NCBI GenBank assembly: GCA_001931905.2
Contig: MSJI02000917.1
Coordinates: 1-62,870 of the forward strand
DNA from: Cladosporium sp. IMV 00045
Taxonomy: Eukaryota > Ascomycota > Dothideomycetes > Cladosporiales > Cladosporiaceae
Direction of reading: 5' to 3'
Length of the DNA stretch: 62,870 bases
Shown: piece after piece, positions 40,986 to 50,818 of the stretch
How the letters are laid out: each line of letters opens with the position of its first letter
Position numbering within the stretch: position 1 is the stretch's first letter
Notes under the pieces: generated by a model
Seen by the model: only the letters and a program-made list of their open reading frames with translations
What the model was told of the DNA's origin: nothing
Database searches by the model: none
Translations under genes and position numbers: made by a program

Positions 40986-43709
40986 ATGAGCAACACACGG
41001 AACACGCGCGTGGAAAGTGCGCTTCAATCATTACTGGAACGTCTGGTCCCCCAACAACACCCCAATGAGAGCGAACCAGACGCCGAGCGCAGGTGGGAAG
41101 ATGCAAATGTGCTCGCGCAGACCCTCATAAATTCTCAGCCCGAAAGTGGAACGGTAGAGGATGTCAATCACGCGGCAGATCTGATCAAGGAAAGATTACT
41201 CAGAGGAGGGACCGACCGAAGAGATCTGGAAAGAGCGACAAGTTTTGGCAACTTGTATTCACGGCTTCTCGCGCAACCCGTGCTAGGGCAGAAATGGGGA
41301 ATATTGTACTTCCTGTATCGAGTGGGACAAGATGATCATGCCGAGTACGAAGACCACAGAGCCTCAAGACATCAGACATACGACGACATGGATGTCGACG
41401 AGCCGGACGAAGTTACGAAGAAACCCATTGGACAGAGGCAGTCGTACAATGACGCGTTTGCAAAAGAGGGGCTACCGAGAATCCCAAGAGCTGAAGGACC
41501 TACTAGTCCTAGGCCTCCTCCAGTGAGAGATAGACCTGTGCCAACGCGGCACAAGTCAGTATCCGACGAAGCAGCGCCGCACCAAAACAGAGTTGAACCA
41601 CAAAACAAAATGAAGCCTGGCGAGCCTGCCCTGCTTCGAGATCTCCCATTCACACTTCAGGGCCTGTCCTCGAACAACCTGCCATTCGAGGACGATCTGG
41701 CATTGAAGCTACCCGCAAACCTACCAACACCGCTAGTGGCCCTGCTGCACACGCTTGCAGAACCAGCACTCTTGTACAAATCGCTTACAATGTTCGTGGA
41801 GAGCAGCGATACCGGCGGGTTGATCAGCCAGAGCTTACGATCAGCCATTGGAACAGAGCTTCGATCTTACTTATCTTTAGTTGCGCAGCTAGAAGGCCAG
41901 ATACGTCGCGCACTGCAGCAAGTGGACGGCAATCTTCCACACGCTGGCCTAGGGAAGGCCGGTGTGACGCTCAAGCGTCTCGTAGTCTGGACCCGCGATG
42001 CCACAACTGCTCTCCGCTTGATGAGTTTGATTGTCGAACAAGCGAATGGAAAGAAGGGCGGCGAGCTTATCAGCCTCATTCACAGCTTTGCAACATCACA
42101 TGGCGATCCTTTCGTACAAAATTTTGCTGAGAGGCTGCTCAGCAACATCACAAAGCCATTCTACAACATGTTACAGGCATGGATCTATGATGGCGAGCTT
42201 GAGGATCCGTACCAGGAGTTCTTCGTTTACGAGAACCGCGACGACAGAGATGGCATGGGCGTAGGAGCAATGAGTGTCTGGGAACACAAGTACGCTCTGC
42301 AATCTGCGATGATACCGAGTATCATGTCTTCAGACCTGGCGAATCGAGTCTTTTTGATCGGAAAGAGTTTGAACTTCATTCGCTACTCATGTGGCGATTC
42401 CGCATGGGTAGAAAGTCATTCTCGTGGTGCATCGCGGGAGCTGAGCTACAGCGACGCTGCAGCGTTGTATTCCAGCATCGATTCGGCGTATTCGACGGTC
42501 ATGGCGAGACTGCTGAGTCTCATGGAAGACAAGTTTGCCCTGTTCACCCACCTCACCGCGCTGAAGAAGTACCTCTTGCTTGGCTCTGGCGATTTCATCG
42601 GTCTGCTTATGGAGTCTTTGGCCGACAATCTCGACCAGCCCGCCAACTCTCAATATCGTCACACATTGACTGCACAGCTTGAGCATGCTATTCGCAACTC
42701 AAATGCCCAGTTCGACGATGTGGACGTACTTCGCCGTCTTGATGCTCGAATGCTGGAGCTCAGTCATGGTGAGATCGGTTGGGACGTCTTCACACTGGAG
42801 TACCGCATTGATTCGCCGCTCGACGTTATCGTCACACCGTGGGCCAGCAAACAATATCTGAAAGTGTTCAACTTCCTCTGGCGCGTGAAACGTGTCCAAT
42901 TCGCGCTTGGAATCACTTGGCGACGATGCATGACTGGTGCTCGGGGCGTGCTCGGGGCAGTCAGCGACAAGCTGGGTGAGGATTGGAAGATGGCCAGAGG
43001 CGCCATGGCCGAGATGATCCATTTCATCGACCAATTGCAATGGTACATTCTGTTCGAAGTCATCGAGTCAGGTTGGGAAGGACTACAGAAAGCCATCCGC
43101 AAACCGGACGCCACCCTCGACACATTGATCACCGCGCACACATCGTACCTGCGAGCAATTACACGCAAAGGTCTACTAGGCGGCGGCCACGTCGACTTCA
43201 CCAGCCAGCTCCACGAGCTCCTGAAACTCATCCTCTCCTACAAAGACGCCATAGACTCCCTGTGGTCGCACAGCATCGACGAATTCGGCCGCCGACAAGA
43301 GCGCGCAGCCAAGATCGAAACGCGCACGAAAGCCGGCAGATGGGGCCTCACCGAGGCGGACGATGACTTCAACTCCTCCTTCGCAGGCGCCTCTACCAAC
43401 CGACGAAGCGCCAGGGACGGCGAGATCGACTCGCCTATCCCGCCTCTGATCCCACTGCCGGGCGGTCCGGCCGCCGTTGCGGGCAACGAAGGCGCCATTC
43501 TGGATCATTTGAGGGTGAGGCTGCGTTCGCTCAGGGAGGATTTCAAGGCGAAAATCACGGTTCTCCTGGGCGATTTGCGCGATCAGCCGGATACGGATAT
43601 GAGGTTTTTGGGTGTCGTTATGAATTTCAATGATGTCTACCAGCCGGCCAGGAGGAGGAGGGCGGCGAGACCCGCTGCTGCGGAGGGGGTTGCGAGGGCT
43701 AAGGCTTAG
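40986..43709 (+). CDS. GCP3: Gamma-tubulin complex component GCP3 (Spc98/Alp6 family)
   Basis: Part of the gamma-tubulin complex that nucleates microtubules at spindle pole bodies. It is a single exon of 907 residues from the first in-frame ATG (MSNTRNTRVESAL). N-terminal helices include LQSLLERLVP and FGNLYSRLLAQPVLGQKWGILYFLYR. A disordered linker lies near residues 130-205. LLRDLPFTLQGLSSNNLPF (about residue 216 on) starts the GRIP1 core. GRIP2 helices include KVFNFLWRVKRVQFAL and the C-terminal DMRFLGVVMNFNDVYQPA, close to the family's FLxxRLDFNxYY ending. The size suits GCP3 rather than the larger GCP5/6; confusion with GCP2 is possible but the opening repeats point to GCP3. No defects seen. 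Confidence 0.88.
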   Translation: MSNTRNTRVESALQSLLERLVPQQHPNESEPDAERRWEDANVLAQTLINSQPESGTVEDVNHAADLIKERLLRGGTDRRDLERATSFGNLYSRLLAQPVLGQKWGILYFLYRVGQDDHAEYEDHRASRHQTYDDMDVDEPDEVTKKPIGQRQSYNDAFAKEGLPRIPRAEGPTSPRPPPVRDRPVPTRHKSVSDEAAPHQNRVEPQNKMKPGEPALLRDLPFTLQGLSSNNLPFEDDLALKLPANLPTPLVALLHTLAEPALLYKSLTMFVESSDTGGLISQSLRSAIGTELRSYLSLVAQLEGQIRRALQQVDGNLPHAGLGKAGVTLKRLVVWTRDATTALRLMSLIVEQANGKKGGELISLIHSFATSHGDPFVQNFAERLLSNITKPFYNMLQAWIYDGELEDPYQEFFVYENRDDRDGMGVGAMSVWEHKYALQSAMIPSIMSSDLANRVFLIGKSLNFIRYSCGDSAWVESHSRGASRELSYSDAAALYSSIDSAYSTVMARLLSLMEDKFALFTHLTALKKYLLLGSGDFIGLLMESLADNLDQPANSQYRHTLTAQLEHAIRNSNAQFDDVDVLRRLDARMLELSHGEIGWDVFTLEYRIDSPLDVIVTPWASKQYLKVFNFLWRVKRVQFALGITWRRCMTGARGVLGAVSDKLGEDWKMARGAMAEMIHFIDQLQWYILFEVIESGWEGLQKAIRKPDATLDTLITAHTSYLRAITRKGLLGGGHVDFTSQLHELLKLILSYKDAIDSLWSHSIDEFGRRQERAAKIETRTKAGRWGLTEADDDFNSSFAGASTNRRSARDGEIDSPIPPLIPLPGGPAAVAGNEGAILDHLRVRLRSLREDFKAKITVLLGDLRDQPDTDMRFLGVVMNFNDVYQPARRRRAARPAAAEGVARAKA

Positions 43710-44401
43710 GGTTGGTGATAGCGGAAGGGTTACTACGAGTTTACGAATGGGATTTGTTCGGTTTGTTGTGATTGCGAGGTTGAAATCAAGATTGATTTTC
43801 GATCGTCTTTTGTGTCCCTTCGTCTCTCTGTGCGCAGCGTGGCTTGTAAACGGCGGTTTGATCGCCGTAGTCAATGATGATGGAATATCGACGGTGGACT
43901 GCGACACGAATGCAAAGCAATTGCATGTATCAATGCACGAGGACATGACTTTGTACATGACGATTAGTAGCTCGAGCCGTTTTGGCGTGCTGCATTGTTT
44001 GAATATCGCCGTTGGCCGCTGACCACCTCAAGGGCCGCCGGCCGATATCTCCGCATTCCGAAATCCTGCGCATCGTTTCCATCTTCATCACAGGTCTTGT
44101 GATCTCGACCCTTCTCCTCACGTTATTGACCTCATCTCCATATTTGCTGCGTAATTCGCCATCCACGCCTACATTCCATTCTGAACAGTCCACATTCGCA
44201 ATTACAATCTACGAGCTTCATCTCTTCTATCTCATATCATTGATCACTGCCATCCTCGCCTGGTGATGGGCGTTGCCGACCTCTCCCGACCTCGCGCATA
44301 CCTACAGCAGTAGCAGCACCACCGCCACCCTCCGAAGCATCCGCGAGCAAGAACCCGAAACAAAACCACCGCCACCTTATCCACCCTCACTCCCGCCCAA
44401 A
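43710..44401. other. Intergenic: GCP3 3' flank and UPS1 promoter/leader
   Basis: Two plus-strand genes in tandem. A CT/CA-rich leader precedes 44402. No other feature seen. Confidence 0.5.
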
Positions 44402-45154
44402 ATGGTCAAATTCTACTCCCAAGACTACACCTACGACTACGGCTTCTCGACCGTCTCGCTGGCCTACTTCCTGCGCTACCCCAACCCCTACGCCCGCCAC
44501 GTCGCCTCCACCGACACGATCGAGCGGCACTTCGACGCGGACACCCAGCGCCTCACAACCGTGCGCCTGCACCTCAAGCGCTCGCGCCTGCCGCCCGCCG
44601 TCGTCAAACTGCTCCCGCGCTCCTACCTCGGTAACGCGGGCGAGGACGGGCGCACGCAGAGCTTCATCCTCGAGAAGAGCGTGGTGGACGTGCGCAATGG
44701 GGTCATGGAGAGCGAGAGCCGGAATTTGGACTGGGATCATGTGCTCTCCGTGATTGAAAAGCATCGCTACGAGAGGCCTAGGTCGCTGAGCGGGGATGCG
44801 GGGGACTGGAATGAGGAGACGACGAGGGTGAATATCTCGGTTATGCTGAAGAGTCGGATTGGAGAGCAGATTCGCAAGAGAAGGGCGAGGTGGGGAGAGC
44901 AGGCTACTGCTACTTCTGTGGTGGGTGGTGAGCAGCAGCAATTGCAGCATGAAGAGGCGCCCAAGAGGGGTTTTTTGAGTTCTTGGGGCTCGGGGGCGAT
45001 TCGCACGGCGATTGAGACGATCAGTCTGCAGAGGACGGAGAAGAGCCAGCCCAAGGCGCAGAAGGGCATGAATGTCGTTTTGCAGCGTTTGAGGCACGGC
45101 GGGTTGGCGGAGGTGTTGGAGGGTATGAGGGCTGATCGGGAGGTGGAGATTTGA
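44402..45154 (+). CDS. UPS1: PRELI/MSF1-domain mitochondrial lipid-transfer protein (UPS1-like)
   Basis: Members move phosphatidic acid (with Mdm35) across the mitochondrial intermembrane space for cardiolipin synthesis. The ATG at 44402 gives 250 residues; an open frame upstream to about 44273 has no ATG. The PRELI domain starts at once: DYTYDYGFSTVSLAYFLRYPNPYARHVASTDTIERHFD, closer to Ups1 (PNPYxxHVxSxDTI) than to Ups2/3. Then come RLTTVRLHLKRSRLP, LPRSYLGN and ESRNLDWDHVLSVIEKHRYER. The last 80 residues are an Arg/Gln-rich helical extension including KRRARWGEQ and KRGFLSSWGSGAIRTAIE, probably amphipathic. GC is very high in the first half. Convergent with the AlkB-like gene. Confidence 0.9.
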   Translation: MVKFYSQDYTYDYGFSTVSLAYFLRYPNPYARHVASTDTIERHFDADTQRLTTVRLHLKRSRLPPAVVKLLPRSYLGNAGEDGRTQSFILEKSVVDVRNGVMESESRNLDWDHVLSVIEKHRYERPRSLSGDAGDWNEETTRVNISVMLKSRIGEQIRKRRARWGEQATATSVVGGEQQQLQHEEAPKRGFLSSWGSGAIRTAIETISLQRTEKSQPKAQKGMNVVLQRLRHGGLAEVLEGMRADREVEI

Positions 45155-45733
45155 TCTCGAACGAGAGTTGCTCGGTTGGATAGGATCGTGGAGACTGAGG
45201 TTCTGTAAGATTTTCGGGGTTGTTTTGGTGTTTCGCTTCAAGGAGGGAGGAAGAAAACACGATTTGCTTATTTTTTCCAGCGCTGGAGTTTGGGAAGGGG
45301 ACTTTTGCTTTGGTCGTTCATTGATGAGCACATTCTTGGGAGGATGGGGCAGGGCGAAGGGTCTTATCTTTCGTTCCCCACACACTTGTACATTTTAACG
45401 GCAGCTTTTTTGACGGAACGTCTTCTTGTACGATGATGGGAAAGGAAAAGGGGTATTTGTTATCATATTCGGACTTGTACTTTTTCCGGTGTTTCACATT
45501 GGATAGGATGGATATTGTTGAGAATCAGAAACATCTCTACTCTTTCAAGGCAAACCGGAAAGTCTATTACTGTACGTTCTTGATGTTTATCGCAACGACA
45601 CAGGATCAACCGGACATCGAGTATAACCTCGACAACAACAGCGCTTCCACAGAACCCTCAACAGAAAGCACAACCCCTCCCCAACCGATCGGACATCTAA
45701 TACAACAACATCGCAATCCGAATGCAATCCTCC
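45155..45733. other. Intergenic between convergent genes
   Basis: Shared 3' flank of UPS1 (+) and the AlkB-like gene (-). T-rich on the UPS1 side. No gene seen. Confidence 0.5.
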
Positions 45734-48700
45734 TCACCAAACCACCGCCTCTCCATCCCCCTCCTCCCTCACCCCACTCCCATCATACCCCTCTCGATCC
45801 ACTTCAACCTCATACTCCGGCATCTGCTCCCTGGTCAAATGCCCCGGCAGCACCGTGCGACACGTCAGCGCAAACCGCAAATTCCCATGCGGCTCGACCG
45901 AATGCTCGAGGAACTTCTGAATCTGCTCGCCCTGCATGATCACGATGTCGCCGTGCGTCAGGTGGAAAGACAGAATCGCTTCGGCGTGCTTGCGGCGCAG
46001 GCCCAGTTCGCGGGGGAGTTCCTTCGAGCGCTGCCGGAAGGCTTCCATGTTGCCTGCGTCGCGGAGGGCTTGCAATTCGGCGTATGCGAGGAGGCGGCCG
46101 GAATGCGTGTCGGGGGAGGGTTTGGCGGAGGCTTGAAGGGCGGGGGAGCGGGTTTTGGTCTTGTACCCGGATGCGTAGCCGCTGCTTGAGAGGAGGGGGA
46201 GGGGCAGGGGTGGTTCGTCGGTGAAGACGCCGGTGTTAGAGACTTGCGAGAAGTATTTGTCTTTCACTCGCAGACTCATGGTGGCGGCCGCGCCGAGGGA
46301 GAGGGTGGCGATTCGTGGGCCCAGCCCTTTCTCGCCGTCGTCGTGGTATTTGATCTTTTGATCTTCCAGGTATGCGAAGACGAGCTCTTCGTTGAAATCC
46401 TGGTAGCCGGTGGGATCGTTCACGAAGACGGATTGGGCCCAGTTCAGGCGTGAGCGGGCGGAGCGGATGGCGGTGGGAGCGGCGGAGAATGGCTTACTGT
46501 CGCCGCTGGCGATGAATTTGTACGGCATGCCGAAGTTCATGCCGAAGGCTGTCATGCGGGCGCCGACTTCTGCTTTGTGGTCGTCGTGCGGCTCGTCGTC
46601 TGCGTCGTTGTTAGGTTCGGCGTCGTCTTCCAGAGGCTTAGCAGGTACTTCTTGCTGCTGGCCAGGCTCGACATCAGCTGCCTTGCGAAGCATTCTTCGC
46701 TCGAGACCAAGGTCGACACTCTGCAATTCGCGGAACATGTCGTCAGGGCCACCAGGTTCGGACACAATTTTGCGGTTCGCTTTGGCCACGATCACCGAGC
46801 CATCGATACCATCAAGCGTGTAACGTACGACCTTGTAATTGTGGAAGTACTTCACTTGGGTATTGACCGCAAGCTTGGAAATAGCCTTGATCAAGCTGGG
46901 TCCTGTACTGGTAATGTCCCATGGTGAATGATGGAGGTTGGCCGGCATGACGATTTGGTGCTCCGGCATCAATTTCCAGTTGCATCCTTGGGTATCACAT
47001 CGCCAACCGGTGAAGAGGTATCTCGTGTTGCACCTGCCGCAGTCTGGGCAAACGATTCCACGGGTGTTGACGTATGTTAAGTTGTCGCCGAAATGCTGGT
47101 TAAGCTGAGGAACTCCAGGGTTCAGATTGTATGGAGGGTCTTCCCTCTCCCAGGGCGTTCTGTGCATGAGGAAGGCCGGGTGATAGTCGAGATCGCCGCA
47201 GGGTGCTTGTTGACCATTGGGAAGCTTCCACATCTCTGAGCACTCAGGGTTGGTGCACATCCAGCCAAGGAGGTAGACCTGGGGACAGGACTTTCCGCAT
47301 GCCGTGCATTGTTGGGTTTCAAGAGCAGGAGGCGAAGGCATGTCAAGCTCGGTGACAGATGGGCTTGAGGCACTGTACCAAGACGGCTTCGATGGATCAA
47401 GTCTCTCGAAACGGTAACGAATCGTCTTGACCGGTCCTTTCTTTCCCATGGTCATCTCACCCCAGACATGAGTCGGCTTGAACCAGTCGAGCACGCAGTA
47501 CCTGTGGGGCATTTTGATCACAGCCCCCTGGTTGTGAGATCCGCAGATGATGACGAGGGGATTCCTCTGCGCCATGTTGTTGAGAACTGACTGCGGCTGC
47601 ATGTCGTTGATGTCATGGTCCCTGTTCTGGTACATTGTCCCAGTCCTCGAATCCGAGACCATGTTGCCGCCCATACGTGCGATAATCACGTCTTGGTCCA
47701 TGTACTCGCGATTGGTCCCGACGCTATCGAACATGAAGGCGTAAATATTGCCGTTGTTCGCATAGCATCCACTGTGGGCGGCTTTGAAGTAAGGCAGAGT
47801 CTCACAGAGCTCCTGCCTACCAGGCGCCCAGACTTCAGGCTTGCCGATGGGCAACGGCTTTGACTCCAGTGGCTCACGGTGGGTCAAGGATCGAGAGAAC
47901 TTCAGCAACTCTGGATCGATATTTTCGAGAAAGTCCGCTTGAGAGGATGGCGATGCTGCCGGGGATGGTAAAGACTCTGCAGCTTTGCTCGCGGAGAGAG
48001 GCGCCTCGGTCTCTTGTACAACCTCATCAGGTGAGATCTCCTGACGAGACGATGGCTTCTTCGCCGTTGCTGGCCTTTTGCGAGGTGCCGGCTTGGGATT
48101 CCCAGCGCGACGCTTTCTTGAAGCTTTTGTCGCGGTCGGATTGTCGATGGCTGCTTCGGCTTCGTCGAAGTCGTCCAGATCGTTATTCTCCCCTTCTGCC
48201 ACAGCCTTCGTTGTGTATTGATCATGGCCAAACTTGACTGGCTTCATAATCGATCTTTTGGGACGCCGACCTGAAAGTAGAGATGCTTTGGAACTTGGTG
48301 AAGATGCGAGAATGGCCTGGATTTGCGATGCCAAATTCGCTACTCTCAGACGGACGATCATCGATCTCTTCTCCGTCGCAGCCGGAGGCGTTGGCAATCC
48401 GATCATGGCCAGGGTCGTCGCATGCGCAACAGCCGAATTTACCGGCGCAGCCGTGCTGTGGAGGGATATCGTTGTGGCAGTACCTCCCACCAAGGCGGTG
48501 TCATCGTAGCGCTCGAGGGATGCAGAATCTGGAAGGGCGGTGTTGCCTTCGAGAAAGTGTGGCGGCTCAGGCGTCAGTCCCAACTCTGAGAGATCGGAAC
48601 TGAGCTCGTCACCATCGTCGTCCAAGCGCATCCTCTTCGAAGCAGGTTCGCTCTGTTCCGAGATGGCAGGATTCGGCTTTGAGGACCGGAAACCAGACGA

Positions 48701-49087
48701 GTCGCTTACTGTGCTTCTGATTGTCTGTCCCACAGCTGTTTTCCTCGTCTGACGTGAACGTGCAGATGAAGCACTCTTCTCCGTCGCAGGACCACATTTC
48801 GTACTCTGCCTCCGAGATGTCTTGATCTTCTCTTGGACGCCACGAGCCTTGGTGCTCTTAGTCGTCGATGAAACGCTCTTCCTGGCCGAGCTTGTACCAG
48901 CTTTCGCCGTGGAACCGGAGGCAGACACTTTGGCTTTGATCGCAGCAGGCGTCCTGACGACGATGGTATCTGCGTCATGCTCAGAGGCACGATCAAGTGG
49001 GTGTCCCGTGTAGTCAGGCTGGGTCGAGTTGCCTGAGCTTTGACGGCGCCCCTGGCGCAGCTTGATGCTGTCCGCAATGCTAGACAT
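45734..49087 (-). CDS. AlkB-like 2OG-Fe(II) dioxygenase with two zinc ribbons and a long basic disordered N terminus
   Basis: Predicted nuclear oxidative demethylase or hydroxylase; substrate unknown. Intronless, 1117 residues from ATG 49087 (the frame is open upstream but without an ATG). Residues 1 to about 480 are disordered and rich in Ser, Lys, Arg, with RKRRAGNPKPAPRKRP-like basic patches. Two similar zinc ribbons follow: CTACGKSC...WMCTNPEC (about 592-615) and CPDCGRCN...WRCDTQGC (about 680-702). The C-terminal catalytic core has VFAYLEDQKIKYHDDGEKG with Fe ligands H915 and D917, then ATLSLGAAATMSLR, HGDIVIMQGEQIQ, H1062 in EHSVEP and the 2-oxoglutarate Arg at about 1077 in RFALTCR. 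All AlkB catalytic residues are present. The DNA- or RNA-binding role of the ribbons is inferred. Confidence 0.85.
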   Translation of the reverse strand: MSSIADSIKLRQGRRQSSGNSTQPDYTGHPLDRASEHDADTIVVRTPAAIKAKVSASGSTAKAGTSSARKSVSSTTKSTKARGVQEKIKTSRRQSTKCGPATEKSASSARSRQTRKTAVGQTIRSTVSDSSGFRSSKPNPAISEQSEPASKRMRLDDDGDELSSDLSELGLTPEPPHFLEGNTALPDSASLERYDDTALVGGTATTISLHSTAAPVNSAVAHATTLAMIGLPTPPAATEKRSMIVRLRVANLASQIQAILASSPSSKASLLSGRRPKRSIMKPVKFGHDQYTTKAVAEGENNDLDDFDEAEAAIDNPTATKASRKRRAGNPKPAPRKRPATAKKPSSRQEISPDEVVQETEAPLSASKAAESLPSPAASPSSQADFLENIDPELLKFSRSLTHREPLESKPLPIGKPEVWAPGRQELCETLPYFKAAHSGCYANNGNIYAFMFDSVGTNREYMDQDVIIARMGGNMVSDSRTGTMYQNRDHDINDMQPQSVLNNMAQRNPLVIICGSHNQGAVIKMPHRYCVLDWFKPTHVWGEMTMGKKGPVKTIRYRFERLDPSKPSWYSASSPSVTELDMPSPPALETQQCTACGKSCPQVYLLGWMCTNPECSEMWKLPNGQQAPCGDLDYHPAFLMHRTPWEREDPPYNLNPGVPQLNQHFGDNLTYVNTRGIVCPDCGRCNTRYLFTGWRCDTQGCNWKLMPEHQIVMPANLHHSPWDITSTGPSLIKAISKLAVNTQVKYFHNYKVVRYTLDGIDGSVIVAKANRKIVSEPGGPDDMFRELQSVDLGLERRMLRKAADVEPGQQQEVPAKPLEDDAEPNNDADDEPHDDHKAEVGARMTAFGMNFGMPYKFIASGDSKPFSAAPTAIRSARSRLNWAQSVFVNDPTGYQDFNEELVFAYLEDQKIKYHDDGEKGLGPRIATLSLGAAATMSLRVKDKYFSQVSNTGVFTDEPPLPLPLLSSSGYASGYKTKTRSPALQASAKPSPDTHSGRLLAYAELQALRDAGNMEAFRQRSKELPRELGLRRKHAEAILSFHLTHGDIVIMQGEQIQKFLEHSVEPHGNLRFALTCRTVLPGHLTREQMPEYEVEVDREGYDGSGVREEGDGEAVVW

Positions 49088-50818
49088 GTTGTGTATGTGA
49101 CTCGGCGACGTTGAAGGATGAGATGTCGCGACTGTTAGGGTCCGAGTCCTAATTCCGTGATGAAGAATTGGGAGCCTTGCGATCGGGGGTTGGGAGCTAT
49201 GATCAGGTCCAAGAGAATGGAGCTGATGAAGACGGAGTTGATCGAGTCGATCAAGATTGAGTTTGGCGTTATAGAAGGCCACTCGAAGAGTTGTGTCGAT
49301 GTGTCGATGTGCGTATATAAGTTGGGAAGTCGAAAGTAAGACGAGGAAAGGAAGAAAACCGCCGTGAAGAGCCAAGAAACTTATGATCCTGACAATTCAC
49401 TTCCCATGTGCCGCCGTTTTCATCGCCACGTACGCTGGCACCTGACTGGACGGGCTCGTGCTCGGTAAATGGTAGTGATGGTGAACAGTCAGGAACCTCG
49501 GCAGTCTCGTGAAATGAGATGGAGACAGTGCCGAATTGTCTCTCTGATCTTTTTGAGGATCTGTGACTTTGTCGGGATACATATAAAGAAGTCGAGTCGA
49601 GTCGAGTATGCAATATGGGGAAGCGATCGATACGAGCGGAGTTGAGTCGAGTAAGGAAGTCGAGGTAAAGACTGATACGAGAGAATAAGTCGGTCTCAGC
49701 AAATAATTATTTCCGAGTCGTCACATCGTGAGTCAAGGCAGAAGCAAAAAAGCTCAATAGGCATTGACGCACATGCGACAATACCAAAAGCCGTTCTGAA
49801 AGCGAACGAGGTGAAGTCGCCAATTGCGGGGCTGAGAGTTTCTGGCTTTGCGAGCGCGCTCCGTGCGTGGTGAGGTGAGGTGAGGTGAGGAAAGTGCCAT
49901 CTTGAATGAGTGCGTGATGGAAGTGCATTCTCCTCTTTTCTCGACATGATGATGTCGTCGCCGTCGCATGTGATTGCATGTATACTGCTGTGTATAAGAA
50001 TTTGAACGATCTGTGATGGGAGTCTAGTTGCGAAAAGTGAGCAGATCCGCGCAGGTCTTATAACGCTGGCGCGAGAGACGTGAGGTTCAAAGGGAAGAAA
50101 GGGAAGTGGTGAGTGAAGTGAGAGAGAAACAGATTCTTACAAAGCTATCGAAACCCCAGGAGTGAATCAAGCAAATGCATGCATGGCTCCAAGAACACCT
50201 CGCTTGCTTCATTGAAAGCCGGAAAAAGAAACCAAAAAAAAAACAAGTTTGCCAACCAGACAAAGAAGCCCTAAAAGTCCAATCCTGCTGTGCTTTATGC
50301 CCTGAGCAAACCACATCGCGGCTTTGGATGCCGCCCAGCTCTCTAGCCAGAGATGAGCCAGGCAAACATACCATAGCGTGGGAAGCCCGGTTTCGCTCAG
50401 CCCCAAAGACTACTTGATGCGCGGCAGTGCGCAAGCCAAATAAAATCCCGCTTGTCCGATTGCCCTAGTCGGCTTTGCAGGTGGCGAGTGAGCCTCCTGT
50501 TGCCTTTTGAGGATGAGACAAACGTCGTTTTTTCATGCATCTTATCCATGCATCGTCTGGTAATCACCAGGTCATCAGGTACTATTTTGCCGCGAGCGGC
50601 GTGTGAATAGTCAGAAATGGTGGGCACGCCCACAGGTAGCAAAGGTTGGCGACAGCCACAAGGTCGGCCATGAAGCCATTGTCAAGCCGCAGTGAGCACA
50701 CCCAAGCTCAAACACTCGTTCCTCCAGTAATGGTTTTTTTTTTTTTTTTTTTACTTCAATTTTGTCTTGCTTTTTCTTTTGTTCTTTCTGTTCCGCCTGA
50801 TCTGCTTGAAGCAAGACT
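49088..50818. other. Intergenic with simple repeats; AlkB-like promoter
   Basis: 1.7 kb between two minus-strand genes. A minus-strand TTATATAC (about 49313-49320) could be a TATA box for the AlkB-like gene. GTCGA occurs three times at 49591-49605 with further GAGTC copies to about 49665, and TGAGG four times at 49871-49890. No gene recognised. Confidence 0.5.
50734..50752. repeat. T19 homopolymer (A19 on the minus strand)
   Basis: Nineteen T in a row, 67 bases past the stop of the Red1-like gene, in its presumed 3' UTR when read on the minus strand. Confidence 0.95.

Noticed and set aside
44387..45385. Minus-strand open frame of about 330 codons opposite UPS1
   Set aside because: Caused by the very high GC of the UPS1 exon; Pro/Arg/His composition typical of a shadow frame.
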